Assembly: GCA_017432895.1 (NCBI GenBank)
Contig: JAFRIG010000027.1
Location: forward strand, 1 to 50,644
Reading direction: 5' to 3'
DNA: 50,644 nucleotides
From: Erysipelotrichaceae bacterium
GTDB lineage: Bacteria; Bacillota_I; Bacilli_A; Erysipelotrichales; Erysipelotrichaceae
The position numbers were made by a program, and so were the translations under genes. This document shows, in pieces, positions 41,477-50,593 of this stretch (within the stretch, counting starts at the first letter, position 1; each line of letters starts with the position of its first letter). The notes below the pieces were generated by a model, which searched no databases, was not told where the DNA came from, and saw only the letters and a list, made by a program, of their open reading frames with translations.

Positions 41477-42754
41477 TTATTCAGAATACTTATACTTTTT
41501 CATTATCTGACCTGATGCCAGACAGATAACGATTCCGCTTAGTCCAAGTATGAACATCATCAATGCCGCCCCCGAACCTTTTCCGCTTCCAAAAAGAAAA
41601 GTCCAAAAAGCGCTGTCTTTTCTCTGCACCATGAACGGTTCACAGATCTTATCAACGAAAAAACCACCAAGGAAAAGTCCTATCGGGATAGTGAAAAACT
41701 GCAGCGTGTTTCGACAGGCATATATTCTCCCCTGCAGATCGATCGGGATGACATTTCGCATGATGACGTTCTGGTTAGCCGCCATAAGCGGCACAAACAG
41801 CCATCCAATGATCTGACCGATACACCACAGACACGGATTTCGGGAAAAAGCCAATAGAAAATTCTCTATTCCAAGTGCAAAAAGCATCGTCAGATAGATG
41901 ATTCTTACTCTGTCCTTTGGTTTGGGCAGAAGCATCGGCAAAAAACTTCCGATCACCATCGCTACGCCCGCACAAGCCGTTACAGCGCCATATACACTGT
42001 TACCTGCTTTGGGGATCACAAGGGCCGGAAGTACGGCATCAAAGGCAGAAGCTATCAGATTGACCCCCGACATGAAAAGGATCACCGTAAGGATCAGTGG
42101 TGTTTCCTTTAGAAAAACGATCCCTTCTTTTGCCAGCTTGAACACGTTTTCGCTTTCAGCAGCTTCATCATGAATCTCGGGCAGTCTGACAAAAAACAGC
42201 AGTGCCGCAAATGCGACAGCGAAAGTCAAAAGATCGACCGCTATCACCAGATCCAGACCTGCAATTCCATAAAGGGCTGCGGCGATGAGCGGATTGCCGA
42301 TCGATATCAATGAGCGTGACAACTGCTGAAAACCGCCGGTCTTCTGATAAAGATCTTTGGGAACAATGAGCGTATAAGCCACCTCCGAAGCAGGTTGCTG
42401 AACGGTATTCATAAGACCCGAAAAGACATTGATAAGATACAGATGCCACATCGTCAGCGCATCCATCTTGTACAGTACAAATACGACAACTGTCGTAAAC
42501 GCCGCCATAAGGTCGCATATGAGCATGGTTTTCTTTTTATCGAATTTATCCGTTAATGCTCCGGCAAAAATGCTCATAACGACATATGGTGCATAGGTAC
42601 AGATCGTTAACGTTGCCGTGCTTAGTGCCGAACCGGTTCTCTCATACATCCAAAGCGTCAGCGCAAACTCCGTTATCGCACTTCCGAGCTGCGAGAGACT
42701 TTGCGTAATCCAAAGCATATAAAAATCCTTCAATTCCTTTATTCTGTTTTTCAT
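41477..42754 (-). CDS. MFS exporter (MFS_3, Mef-like efflux family)
   Basis: 425 aa, 12 membrane helices. The N-terminus FYMLWITQSLSQLGSAITEFALTLW and the DKFDKKKTMLICD loop after helix 2 are typical of the MFS_3 group that includes macrolide efflux proteins and siderophore exporters. GGAGG lies about 12 nt before the ATG. A leader ORF ends 30 nt upstream and its end can pair with that ribosome binding site, so expression is probably induced by translation stalling. The drug is not known. Confidence 0.87.
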   Translation of the reverse strand: MKNRIKELKDFYMLWITQSLSQLGSAITEFALTLWMYERTGSALSTATLTICTYAPYVVMSIFAGALTDKFDKKKTMLICDLMAAFTTVVVFVLYKMDALTMWHLYLINVFSGLMNTVQQPASEVAYTLIVPKDLYQKTGGFQQLSRSLISIGNPLIAAALYGIAGLDLVIAVDLLTFAVAFAALLFFVRLPEIHDEAAESENVFKLAKEGIVFLKETPLILTVILFMSGVNLIASAFDAVLPALVIPKAGNSVYGAVTACAGVAMVIGSFLPMLLPKPKDRVRIIYLTMLFALGIENFLLAFSRNPCLWCIGQIIGWLFVPLMAANQNVIMRNVIPIDLQGRIYACRNTLQFFTIPIGLFLGGFFVDKICEPFMVQRKDSAFWTFLFGSGKGSGAALMMFILGLSGIVICLASGQIMKKYKYSE

Positions 42755-42765
42755 ATTAATTTAAC

Positions 42766-42797
42766 CTCCATACAAACATTTTTTTATTCGCATGGAG
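42766..42797 (-). promoter_or_regulatory. translational attenuator stem over the exporter ribosome binding site
   Basis: CTCCATG (42797-42791) pairs with TATGGAG (42772-42766) on the transcript: 6 Watson-Crick pairs plus one G-T, with an 18-nt loop. The right half is the GGAGG of the MFS gene. Confidence 0.55.
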
Positions 42798-42819
42798 CCT
42801 TAACACTGCAATTGATCAT
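42784..42819 (-). CDS. 11-aa leader peptide of the MFS exporter
   Basis: MINCSVKAPCE, followed by TAA. AAAGG lies 6 nt before the ATG. Codons GCT CCA TGC contain CTCCAT (42792-42797), which is complementary to ATGGAG (42766-42771) at the exporter's ribosome binding site. This is the layout of attenuated resistance genes: a ribosome stalled on the leader opens the stem. Upstream is another hairpin, TGCGGT/ACCGCA. Too short for usual gene callers. Confidence 0.55.
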   Translation of the reverse strand: MINCSVKAPCE

Positions 42820-42901
42820 GTCCTGCCTTTCTCTGCGGTATCAAAAACCGCAAGTTAAAAAATCGCAAATATCGATTTCGTCTTTCTCATATTATTGTAA
42901 T

Positions 42902-42935
42902 AAAAGGTTCCGGATTATAAAACCGGAAACCTTTT
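42902..42935 (-). terminator. hairpin terminator of the Ig-like lipoprotein gene
   Basis: AAAAGG-TTCCGG and CCGGAA-A-CCTTTT pair over about 12 bp with one bulge, in the gap between the MFS leader and the lipoprotein stop. A second hairpin CAGGTGT/ACACCTG lies nearer the stop (42956-42976). Works as a terminator for minus-strand transcripts. Confidence 0.65.
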
Positions 42936-42986
42936 AGAATTGAATCCATAATCTTCAGGTGTATAGATCACACCTGATATCACTGC

Positions 42987-44522
42987 TTATTTTTCGACAT
43001 GCACGATGTATTCTTTCGACTCTACATACAAGGAACTGCCGTCTGAGAAAGAGAAATGAACAGGAATGTCCGTCGTCTCATAGACCGCACCCTTGGCATA
43101 AACATTGCCGGATCCGTCGATATCCAAAGCCGAGGTATAAGCCGTATGGAAGTCGACTTCCGTAGTAACATCCTGCTTGGTTTCAACGCCGTCATAGCAG
43201 GCGATCAGCGTAGCCTTATAAGGGATCTTGGCTCCGCTGCCGGCTTTGACGGAAACGTTGTTCTCCATCTCGTAGATGACCGTCGTTCCCTCAACACAGA
43301 CATCAGCCGTCACCGAAACACCGCTGGCAGCCGTGACCGTGACCTTGGCATTGCCCGGCATTTTGCCCAAGAGAGTCCCGAAATCATCCACCTGCACGAT
43401 GCTGTTGTCGCTTGACTTGTAAGTCAGTTTCTTGTCTGTTGCCGTATCCGGTTCCACTTTGGCCGTGATCTTTTCCGTATTGTTCATATACACGGTATAG
43501 GACTTGGCATCCAGGATGATATCGCTGACACCTACCGCTTTCGACCTGGTCTCAAAACTGACTATCCTTTCGATATCGCCGCATTTGATATGGATCTTGG
43601 TCGTACCCGGATTGACAGCCTTACAGATACCGCTTTCATTGACGGTGACGATCTTTTCATCTTCCGAATAATAGGTGATCTTATCCGTCGTATTTGAAGG
43701 CTCGGCCTTGGCCTCCAGATCGTAATTGCCGACTCCTTCATAGGCCCAATAGTTCTTATAAAGCGAAGTTAGTCCGGTACACGGAACATCCTTGACAGCC
43801 GGCGTTACATAATCCATCGAGAATTTGTCACCCGTCGCCGAAACACCTACATCGACCTGCAGAACCAGATTCTTGGGATCCTCTACCTTGAAAATATAAG
43901 TGACCCCGTCATAAACTCCCACGCACTTCAGGTAGAGGTATTCATCGTCTTGCGAATATGTTCCGTTATATTCACTGATTCCGAAGTCATTCTTATCAAG
44001 CAGCGTGAAAGAGCCATCCGCTCTGAGTTCAAGTTCGGAAGGATTGTTTCCCCCTTGGGAAGTGTTGTAGTAATAGCCGTATTTGAAATTACTGGTACTT
44101 GAAGAAGCTGATGAACCCTTTACCTCATTGATCGAAAAGACCTGATCGCTCTTGGAACCCGCCAGCATCGTCTTAAGTTTCAGAGTCTCTTCATCCTCGA
44201 CTTCAAAGATGATCTTGGAAAATTCACCGACCCCGCTTTGCGAAACATTCAGGGTCACGACATTCTCATTCAACGACCAGCTGCCGTTTATTTCATATGA
44301 ACCGTCATAATAATTGTCGTTTATGACAAAACTGCCGTCCTTGCCAAACCACACCTTACTATGATCATCATTTCCGTATTCGTCTACCGTGTTGTAGTAA
44401 GTCTTTCCGGCAATATCGAAACCCTTGCTTTCCTCCTCATCTTTTTTGCCTGTACAGGCTGACAGACAAAGCAGAAATATAGTCATTAACGCAAAAAACA
44501 GACGATAATTCCTTCTTTTCAT
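42987..44522 (-). CDS. lipoprotein with duplicated beta-sheet domain and Ig-like (Big2-type) repeats
   Basis: 511 aa. Lipobox LSAC gives Cys23. Residues about 37-135 and 148-245 look like two copies of one beta domain: each has a xDGSF strand, a Y-[DN]-G-[ST]-Y/W hairpin and a VED(E/P)xxLxL strand. After that come about three bacterial Ig-like modules (about 265-330, 333-410, 415-510) with KAVNPGTTKIHI and GKMPGNAKVTVTA loops typical of Big2. Surface-exposed, probably binds polymer or matrix. AAGGATGG before the ATG. Confidence 0.85.
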   Translation of the reverse strand: MKRRNYRLFFALMTIFLLCLSACTGKKDEEESKGFDIAGKTYYNTVDEYGNDDHSKVWFGKDGSFVINDNYYDGSYEINGSWSLNENVVTLNVSQSGVGEFSKIIFEVEDEETLKLKTMLAGSKSDQVFSINEVKGSSASSSTSNFKYGYYYNTSQGGNNPSELELRADGSFTLLDKNDFGISEYNGTYSQDDEYLYLKCVGVYDGVTYIFKVEDPKNLVLQVDVGVSATGDKFSMDYVTPAVKDVPCTGLTSLYKNYWAYEGVGNYDLEAKAEPSNTTDKITYYSEDEKIVTVNESGICKAVNPGTTKIHIKCGDIERIVSFETRSKAVGVSDIILDAKSYTVYMNNTEKITAKVEPDTATDKKLTYKSSDNSIVQVDDFGTLLGKMPGNAKVTVTAASGVSVTADVCVEGTTVIYEMENNVSVKAGSGAKIPYKATLIACYDGVETKQDVTTEVDFHTAYTSALDIDGSGNVYAKGAVYETTDIPVHFSFSDGSSLYVESKEYIVHVEK

Positions 44523-44733
44523 TGTGCTAAACCATCCTTATTCTTCTGTCTTCATGTTAACACATCTGAAAATCATTTTTTGACTTTTGGTACAATTAAA
44601 AACCTTATGTAACACCTTCCGCCAAGAAATTGTTAGTCAGCCATAAAAGACGGATCTTGTTTAATACAGCAGTTGCCTAACAGTCATCGTATAGTATCGT
44701 TTGTGCTATGATGAACTTGGAGCTTTTAGAAAA

Positions 44734-45096
44734 ATGAAGAAAATTATTACTTTGCTATTGCTGGCTGTTGTGACATTGTCAGCCTTTGGCTGTTCAAAAA
44801 AATCCGAGCAGTCGATCGTCGGCACCTGGGAATATAATAACAGTGAAAACGGCATGGGTGCCGTATATGATCTCAAAGATGACGGCACAGGTACCTATAC
44901 AATGAAAGTCGGAGAGACGGAAGTTACTTATGAACTGAAATATGAAGTTCAAAACAATCATCTTCTCGTCAGATATGTCAATAATGAGATATTCTCCGAA
45001 GATGATGTCTTTGATAGTGAATTCAGTTTCAAAGACAGTAACACCTTTGTGATCAAAGATGAAACATTCGGCGATATGGAATTCGTCAGAAAATAG
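44734..45096 (+). CDS. small lipoprotein with lipocalin-like beta domain
   Basis: 120 aa from ATG 44734. Signal peptide ends LSAFGC, lipidated Cys20. The mature part IVGTWEYNN...YDLKDDGTGTYTM...NTFVIKDETFGDMEFVRK has the pattern of small calycin-like domains and resembles the duplicated domain in the lipoprotein divergently upstream. TATGAT about 27 nt upstream could be its -10. Ends at a strong terminator. Confidence 0.82.
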   Translation: MKKIITLLLLAVVTLSAFGCSKKSEQSIVGTWEYNNSENGMGAVYDLKDDGTGTYTMKVGETEVTYELKYEVQNNHLLVRYVNNEIFSEDDVFDSEFSFKDSNTFVIKDETFGDMEFVRK

Positions 45097-45103
45097 AATC
45101 AGC

Positions 45104-45134
45104 AAAAAATCAGATCAATACGATCTGATTTTTT
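45104..45134. terminator. terminator after the small lipoprotein
   Basis: AAAAAATCAGATC-AATAC-GATCTGATTTTTT, a 13-bp perfect stem. Serves the plus-strand gene and could act on minus-strand transcripts too. A second small stem-T run (CCGTT-ATA-AACGG, 45177-45189) lies further on. Confidence 0.9.
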
Positions 45135-45200
45135 CTCCCAAAAGGACTTGATCAAACATCATATTTATTGTCAGCCGTTATAAACGGATTTTTTCATCCA

Positions 45201-45773
45201 TTACATGAAATAGTGGATGATCACGGCGACAATGATCCCGGTTAAAGCTCCGATCAGAAGATAGATGATCCTCTGATAGTTTCTCTTTCCTTCTTCCCTG
45301 GCCTTTTCAATACTGTCAAGCTTTTCGCCGTTATAGAAGGCGACGATCTCCTTATAGGTATATACCTCATTATCTTTTTTTGCCTTTTCGATTCTCATGG
45401 CATAGTATATCGTCACCGATGCGATAATGCCCCAGATCATAGTACCTAGAGCTCCCAGATGTTTCATCAAAGGAACGGCAGTTAAAATGCACACCAGGAC
45501 AAGGATGGCAAAGATCCAGTTATCCTTCTTAAAATCATTCACAATGTTTTGATCGACTTTTTCTTTCATGATTTCGATGTCTCCTTTTATCAATGTGTCA
45601 AGGGAGATGGCAAACAGATCGCTCATCATCAAAAGAGAGTGGATATCGGGATAGCTTTTATCGTTCTCCCAGCTTGAGATCGTCTGTCGGGAAACATAAA
45701 GTCTTTCCGCGAATTCCTCCTGGGTCAGACCCGCTTTTGTCCTGAAGTCTTTGATTCTTGAACCGAGTTCCAT
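45201..45773 (-). CDS. XRE-family regulator fused to membrane helices
   Basis: 190 aa. N-terminal helix-turn-helix (about 5-60: LTQEEFAERLYVSRQTISSWENDKSYPD) followed by three hydrophobic helices, near 86-103, 106-126 and 167-189. Such one-component membrane-tethered regulators are known next to transporters and resistance genes. Its targets are unknown. AGGAAG lies upstream of the ATG. Confidence 0.85.
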   Translation of the reverse strand: MELGSRIKDFRTKAGLTQEEFAERLYVSRQTISSWENDKSYPDIHSLLMMSDLFAISLDTLIKGDIEIMKEKVDQNIVNDFKKDNWIFAILVLVCILTAVPLMKHLGALGTMIWGIIASVTIYYAMRIEKAKKDNEVYTYKEIVAFYNGEKLDSIEKAREEGKRNYQRIIYLLIGALTGIIVAVIIHYFM

Positions 45774-45906
45774 TCACCTGTCTTCCTTTCGTTTTAACTC
45801 TATCGAAACCGTTGGATAAGGTCTATCAAATGTTCTTTACATCGATCTTTTTCATGATGTCTAAGAAGTTTTACACTGAAAAGATTATTCCACTATCGTT
45901 CTTAAA

Positions 45907-46704
45907 CTATATACGTGTTCCATTTACTTCACGGACAACAAACATTCCGTAATCCTTAGGAACACGCAATACGCCATCACGCATATTCTTTTCCAGCACC
46001 GATCGAAGGGTCTCTTGCGGAAGATCCTTTAAATCAGAAAAACCCGGCAGTGAACAGATATAAGCGACCATATCACCTACATCGCTAACTTCAAGGGCAT
46101 CTTCATACAGCAGTTTAGTGACATTCGGGAAGTATCTGCTCAGTTTCTCTTCACCGTTTTGCAGGGTGAAACTGTAATTGCGATTATTTCCAATAGAAAA
46201 ATCATCAAACAAGCCTTCGATGTATTCCATCATTCCGTTTTCACCATATGTCGCGCAATAAAACGTTCCATCATCCTTAAGAACTCTTTTTACTTCTTTT
46301 AAGCCATGAGAAAGATCAGGGACGTGGTATAACATCATGTTGGCGATGACGACATCAAATTCATTGTCCGCAAAAGGAATATCTTGAATATCTATCTTCC
46401 GATATTCTATTCCGCTTTGATCCCTGAGTTTTTCTTGTGCACTTTTCAACATGCCTTCGGATAGATCCGAAAGAATCAGCCCGGAACAGCGCCTGATGAC
46501 TTCATCTTTTCCAAGCCACATCTGCCCATTTCCGCAGCCAAGTTCCAGGACCGACATTCCCTCGCCGATCTGATAATGAGAAAAGACCCAGTTGCCAAAG
46601 CCCTGTTTATTAACGGAATACTTCTTATGAAGAGCGATCCGGATATTCAGATTGTCGGCATTTTTGTATTGATCAATAATGCCGTCGTTATTCAGGTTTT
46701 TCAT
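45907..46704 (-). CDS. class I SAM-dependent methyltransferase
   Basis: 265 aa. Motif I VLELGCGNGQ, acidic residue in LSDLSEGML, and post-motif FDVVIANMMLYHVPD are all present. Resembles ubiquinone/UbiE-like or small-molecule methyltransferases; substrate unknown. Starts 8 nt after the Sel1 gene stop with no clear ribosome binding site, so it is likely reached by reinitiation. Confidence 0.88.
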   Translation of the reverse strand: MKNLNNDGIIDQYKNADNLNIRIALHKKYSVNKQGFGNWVFSHYQIGEGMSVLELGCGNGQMWLGKDEVIRRCSGLILSDLSEGMLKSAQEKLRDQSGIEYRKIDIQDIPFADNEFDVVIANMMLYHVPDLSHGLKEVKRVLKDDGTFYCATYGENGMMEYIEGLFDDFSIGNNRNYSFTLQNGEEKLSRYFPNVTKLLYEDALEVSDVGDMVAYICSLPGFSDLKDLPQETLRSVLEKNMRDGVLRVPKDYGMFVVREVNGTRI

Positions 46705-46712
46705 CCTGTAAT

Positions 46713-47417
46713 CTATATATTCTGATGAAGGGAACTCAAGAATTCCTTTGCCTTATCCGCATCATGAGCGTTCTCACTGATCAGCTGTTCCATGATGGAT
46801 ATGGCGGTATTCTCATCTTTTTCAACACCATGGCCATAATATAGACATTCAGCTTTCAGATACTTGGCTGTCGAATCGTTTCTAGCAGCAGCTTTGTCGA
46901 AATAATCGTAGGCTTTTTCAGGATCTTTTTCGACCCCGATACCGTCTCTATAACAGAGTCCGATATGCCTGCCTGCTTTGGAATCGCCGGCTTCATATGC
47001 TTTCACGAGATAAGAAAAGGCTTTTTCAGGATCATAAGGGATCTCTCCGTGATCGTCTCCGCCGCCGGGTATCGTCTTGTGCAGATAAAGAAGCCCAATA
47101 TTCGTAAGACCTCTGGGTTGTCCAAGACAAGCAGCTTCTTCCCAGATCAAGACGGCTTTTTCGATCCGCTCAGGGATGGATCTGATCTCTTCGATCTTTC
47201 CTCCCTGCAGAAGTTCGCCCATCAGCAGCATCGAAGGACCGTGTTTCAGATCGCTCAGTGCACAAATAAGGCGATATTCACTCTGATAAAGCCTTGTCGG
47301 ATCTTTTTTCTGTCTTGAAAGTTCTTCCGCCTTCATTTTGATCTGAAAGGCACCCTGATAGATGTCTTCGATCGTGACAGCATGGCGTGCAAAAAGATCG
47401 GGATCAATACAGTTCAT
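46713..47417 (-). CDS. Sel1-repeat protein
   Basis: 234 aa, helical. Sel1-type repeats of about 36 residues are visible: LGQPRGLTNIGLLYLH, AGDSKAGRHIGLCYRDGIGVEKDPEKAYDYFDKAAARND and STAKYLKAECLYYGHGVEKDEN. These scaffold protein contacts. Overlaps the esterase gene by 14 bp, so the two are translationally coupled. Confidence 0.85.
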   Translation of the reverse strand: MNCIDPDLFARHAVTIEDIYQGAFQIKMKAEELSRQKKDPTRLYQSEYRLICALSDLKHGPSMLLMGELLQGGKIEEIRSIPERIEKAVLIWEEAACLGQPRGLTNIGLLYLHKTIPGGGDDHGEIPYDPEKAFSYLVKAYEAGDSKAGRHIGLCYRDGIGVEKDPEKAYDYFDKAAARNDSTAKYLKAECLYYGHGVEKDENTAISIMEQLISENAHDADKAKEFLSSLHQNI

Positions 47418-48660
47418 ATGAGACTTCCTTTCTTCGCTGTTTCAAAAGCCAAAGCAGGACCGCTTTAATGCGATAAGTCAGCCACCAGCCCGAATAGTGG
47501 GCTGAAAAGCATTCATCTTCCTGCCCTTTTCGCAATGAACTGTCTTTTTCATATAAAGTAAATCTGAATGAAGCGGGCTGATCCCCCAGCCGGGAAAATA
47601 TCTCATCCAGTTCGCCGATCGGTTTGCTTCCATCGACTTCGTCCCACTGATAAGCGATGTTTTTTTCATCCAACAGTTCTTTGGTCTCCAGATAACAGGG
47701 GAAAGCCCCTCCATCTTTGGCGGAAGCGATGCTCCAGATCAGTTGTTTTCTTTTGGCGCAACTGGCGATCTTGTAGCGATCCCAATGGCCTGATACGCAT
47801 AAGGCCGCCGCATAATAACCGGGATAACGGAACATCAGTTCGTAGCTGTTCATGCAGCCCATCGACTGGCCGGTCGTATAGATACGATCGGGATCGATGG
47901 AATAAGTCTTTTCCACTTCCTTGCACATTTTGTAATAAATATCCGTCATCGGAAATGAGACATAGGACGAGTTGGCATTCTTTCCCGTTTGAGGAAAGAT
48001 CGGCACCAGTACGAAACAGGGATCGCTTTTCTGTATCTGCTCATCCAGCCAGCATACCGGTCCCAGGCCCAGTTCCAGAGAAACGCGATGATCATCGCCC
48101 TTACTGGTGGCATCGCCGATAAAAAGGACCAGAGGATATTTCCTATAGGGATCGTAATCAGAAGGAATAAAGAGATTGTATTCGTACTTTCCATAGAAGA
48201 ACTGCTCAAAACGATCGGATGCGATGTTTTCTTCCATCGAGGTTTTTACCTGCAGACCTGAAGCTATCACTTCATCATCGGCGTTTCTGATCTCTTTGAC
48301 CTGGATGATATCGAGAAAGAGAAAATCACGGCTTCTGCCCACAAACCATAAGCGGTCATTACCTTTATAGGCTTTTTTCTCTTCTGCCGACGGCTGCGGA
48401 TTTTCCGGTGCCGTATAGGCGTTTTTGTCTCTCAGATCCAGCACCAGCAGGATGGTGTCACTTTGATTGCAGCGTTGAAGATCATCCATACTCCTGACGC
48501 AATAAACATCAAGAACAGTCCTTCCCTCCACCTTATATGTGTCAGGAACGATCGAAGAGCCCTTTATTTCCGTATTGTATCGGATCAAAGCCTTAGTCAG
48601 CTTCTGGCCATCGTAAAATGGTTCAGAGATACATTTGCCATACAAGATCCTGTGTTTCAT
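47404..48660 (-). CDS. serine esterase-like alpha/beta hydrolase
   Basis: 418 aa. A beta-rich N-terminal part (1-150) precedes an alpha/beta hydrolase domain of the PHB-depolymerase/feruloyl-esterase type: YNLFIPSDYDPYRKYPLVLFIGDA, then nucleophile GQSMGCMNSYEL. No signal peptide is visible, so it is probably cytoplasmic. GGAGG lies before the ATG. First gene of the unit with the Sel1 protein and the methyltransferase. Confidence 0.82.
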   Translation of the reverse strand: MKHRILYGKCISEPFYDGQKLTKALIRYNTEIKGSSIVPDTYKVEGRTVLDVYCVRSMDDLQRCNQSDTILLVLDLRDKNAYTAPENPQPSAEEKKAYKGNDRLWFVGRSRDFLFLDIIQVKEIRNADDEVIASGLQVKTSMEENIASDRFEQFFYGKYEYNLFIPSDYDPYRKYPLVLFIGDATSKGDDHRVSLELGLGPVCWLDEQIQKSDPCFVLVPIFPQTGKNANSSYVSFPMTDIYYKMCKEVEKTYSIDPDRIYTTGQSMGCMNSYELMFRYPGYYAAALCVSGHWDRYKIASCAKRKQLIWSIASAKDGGAFPCYLETKELLDEKNIAYQWDEVDGSKPIGELDEIFSRLGDQPASFRFTLYEKDSSLRKGQEDECFSAHYSGWWLTYRIKAVLLWLLKQRRKEVSYELY

Positions 48661-48890
48661 TTTCTACCTCCAGATCATATTCATTTAAAAATTTTACAGG
48701 CACGCTTTCATCAAATCGGTTTTGAGATCACTTCGCAGAGTCTTTCACCCGCCGCTAAAAATGTCGTAATCTCAAAGCTTTCTTCAATAGTGCTTTTTAC
48801 GTATAAACCTGTTCCTTAAGAATTATGATAACTTAAAAAAATAATTTTCCCTGTATGAATTTGAGGCTTTTGACCTGATCGAACTGAAAA
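48661..48890. other. 230-bp gap with a possible gene remnant
   Basis: Mostly AT-rich. On the minus strand a 34-codon stretch ending at TGA 48711 reads GLYVKSTIEESFEITT and continues protein-like, but it lacks a start codon and has a stop just upstream. It may be the tail of a lost gene. I see no terminator with a clean T run. Confidence 0.3.
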
Positions 48891-49544
48891 TCAGCCTAAC
48901 AGGATCGCTATGATCCAGATATAACAGATGGTCTTCGGGATCATCATCATTCCTATGGCCGGCTTTTTCCTGGCGTACAGCACCACCAGCATGTAACAGA
49001 CAAAACTCACTGTCACCAAAGCCGCAAGCAGATAGCTTTTATGATACGCGACCAGAATATAGACGACGATCAGACCGATGATCACAAACGGAATATTGCG
49101 GATGATGCCCCACTTCAGATTGCTTCCCTTGAACCAGTCGTTCTGCGGAAATAGACACAAGCCGATGCGGATGAAAGTCAGCATCACAAGAATGATGAAA
49201 AGGATCGACGGAACTTTAGTCCTGGTCCTTAATTCCATGACTCTATAGAAATACACATAAAATAACGTCATCGTGATCGAAGAGACAATATTCCCCAGAC
49301 CGAGATAAAAGGTTCTTTTACGGTTTTCTTCTTCATCCGCGGTTTCGCCTTTGAGATCGATGATGACGCGCGGGATCAGATGAAAGCCATCGCCTCCTCC
49401 CAAAAGTAAGGCCATAATGGCACAAAGGGAAGAAAGTGTGTTTCCTTTTGAGGAGAAAGTGAAAGCTGCATAAGCGGCAAAGCAGAGATAGAAGATACAA
49501 AACAGGCTTTCGCCGATCCGCATACCTAAAGGTTTTTGTTTCAT
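48891..49544 (-). CDS. multi-pass membrane protein, unknown function
   Basis: 217 aa with about six or seven hydrophobic helices; a cytoplasmic loop GETADEEENRKR sits near 67-78. No recognised motif. The ribosome binding site is weak (GGACG). Confidence 0.7.
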   Translation of the reverse strand: MKQKPLGMRIGESLFCIFYLCFAAYAAFTFSSKGNTLSSLCAIMALLLGGGDGFHLIPRVIIDLKGETADEEENRKRTFYLGLGNIVSSITMTLFYVYFYRVMELRTRTKVPSILFIILVMLTFIRIGLCLFPQNDWFKGSNLKWGIIRNIPFVIIGLIVVYILVAYHKSYLLAALVTVSFVCYMLVVLYARKKPAIGMMMIPKTICYIWIIAILLG

Positions 49545-49607
49545 AGTGATCGTCCGTTACAATGAAGAATATTTCTTAAGATATTTCAAATTCTTTTCTG
49601 TTTTTTC

Positions 49608-50489
49608 TTATTTCAGATTCAAAACAATGATCGAGGCAGTGGCCAATAAGGCACCGATGATCATATTCATATCGTAGGGTTCATGAAAGAGTACGACACC
49701 GAAGATGAACGCAAAAACCAGTTCAAAAGAAGAGATGATCGAAGCCTGCGTTACGTTAATATATTTCAAAGCCTTATTGAACAGGTAAAAAGTGCAAATG
49801 GTGCAGCAGACCGCCCATAGAAAACTGATAAGCAGGATGTCGGGTTTGAGACTGATCGCTGTGATTATCTTCAGGGGATCGGAAAAAAGACAGAGATAAA
49901 TTATTGATGCTAAAGCCGCAAACAGGATCTGATAGTACATCCTGCTGAAGACATCGTAAGCCTTCATTTCGGAAATGACGATGTTGTTTACAGCGTAGAA
50001 ACCGGCACAGATGACCCCGATGATAATGCCCGAAGGATCCGCTATTGAACCGGTCATGATGCCGCTGACCAAACCACAGCCTAGCAGATTCACGATCATA
50101 GCGGCAATGTTTAAAACACTTATTTTTTCTTTTTTGAAAAGACAGCTGTAGATCAGTACGAAGATCGGCATCAGATAGATCAGGACGCCGGCAACCGACA
50201 TGCCCACCCTGTTGATGCACAGGGTATAGGTCGTCGCAAAACCGAAGACTCCCAATACCCCCGCCAGCATAAACATGAACAGATCCTTGCCTTTGGGCAC
50301 CTGTTTCTCTTTTCGGAAAATGAAATACATCGTTTCCAACAGAAAAGCGATGATCAGACGCAATGATGTCCTTTCAAAACTGTCCAGCCCCGAATCGACC
50401 AGATAATTCACAAAAATGCCGTTACTTCCCCAGAGAAGTGCGGCAATGACGACATAGAGGATGGATAAGTTCTTTTTACCGTTCATCAA
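49608..50489 (-). CDS. EamA/DMT-family transporter
   Basis: 293 aa, ten membrane helices in two EamA halves: first half starts LYVVIAALLWGSNGIFVNYL, second half ADPSGIIIGVICAGFYAVNNIV, with the terminal GVVLFHEPYDMNMIIGALLATASIIV typical of the family. Drug/metabolite transporter superfamily; substrate unknown. The track start is TTG 50489; ATG 50486 is equally good. No clear ribosome binding site. Confidence 0.9.
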   Translation of the reverse strand: MMNGKKNLSILYVVIAALLWGSNGIFVNYLVDSGLDSFERTSLRLIIAFLLETMYFIFRKEKQVPKGKDLFMFMLAGVLGVFGFATTYTLCINRVGMSVAGVLIYLMPIFVLIYSCLFKKEKISVLNIAAMIVNLLGCGLVSGIMTGSIADPSGIIIGVICAGFYAVNNIVISEMKAYDVFSRMYYQILFAALASIIYLCLFSDPLKIITAISLKPDILLISFLWAVCCTICTFYLFNKALKYINVTQASIISSFELVFAFIFGVVLFHEPYDMNMIIGALLATASIIVLNLK

Positions 50490-50550
50490 AGTTTTTTATT
50501 TAACCTTAGTTCTTTTCAGAATTAGTACCACATCCATATTTTAATACGAT

Positions 50551-50593
50551 AAACAGCGATTTCTGGCTGTTTCGTGCCGATTTATCGCTGTTT
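50551..50593 (-). other. long hairpin in the leader of the EamA gene
   Basis: AAACAGCGAT (50551-50560) and ATCGCTGTTT (50584-50593) are perfectly complementary, with GGC/GCC pairing inside the loop. A possible -10 TATAAT (minus, 50630-50635) would place it in the EamA transcript leader. On the plus strand it is followed by a T run and could end a transcript from the other side. Confidence 0.45.
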
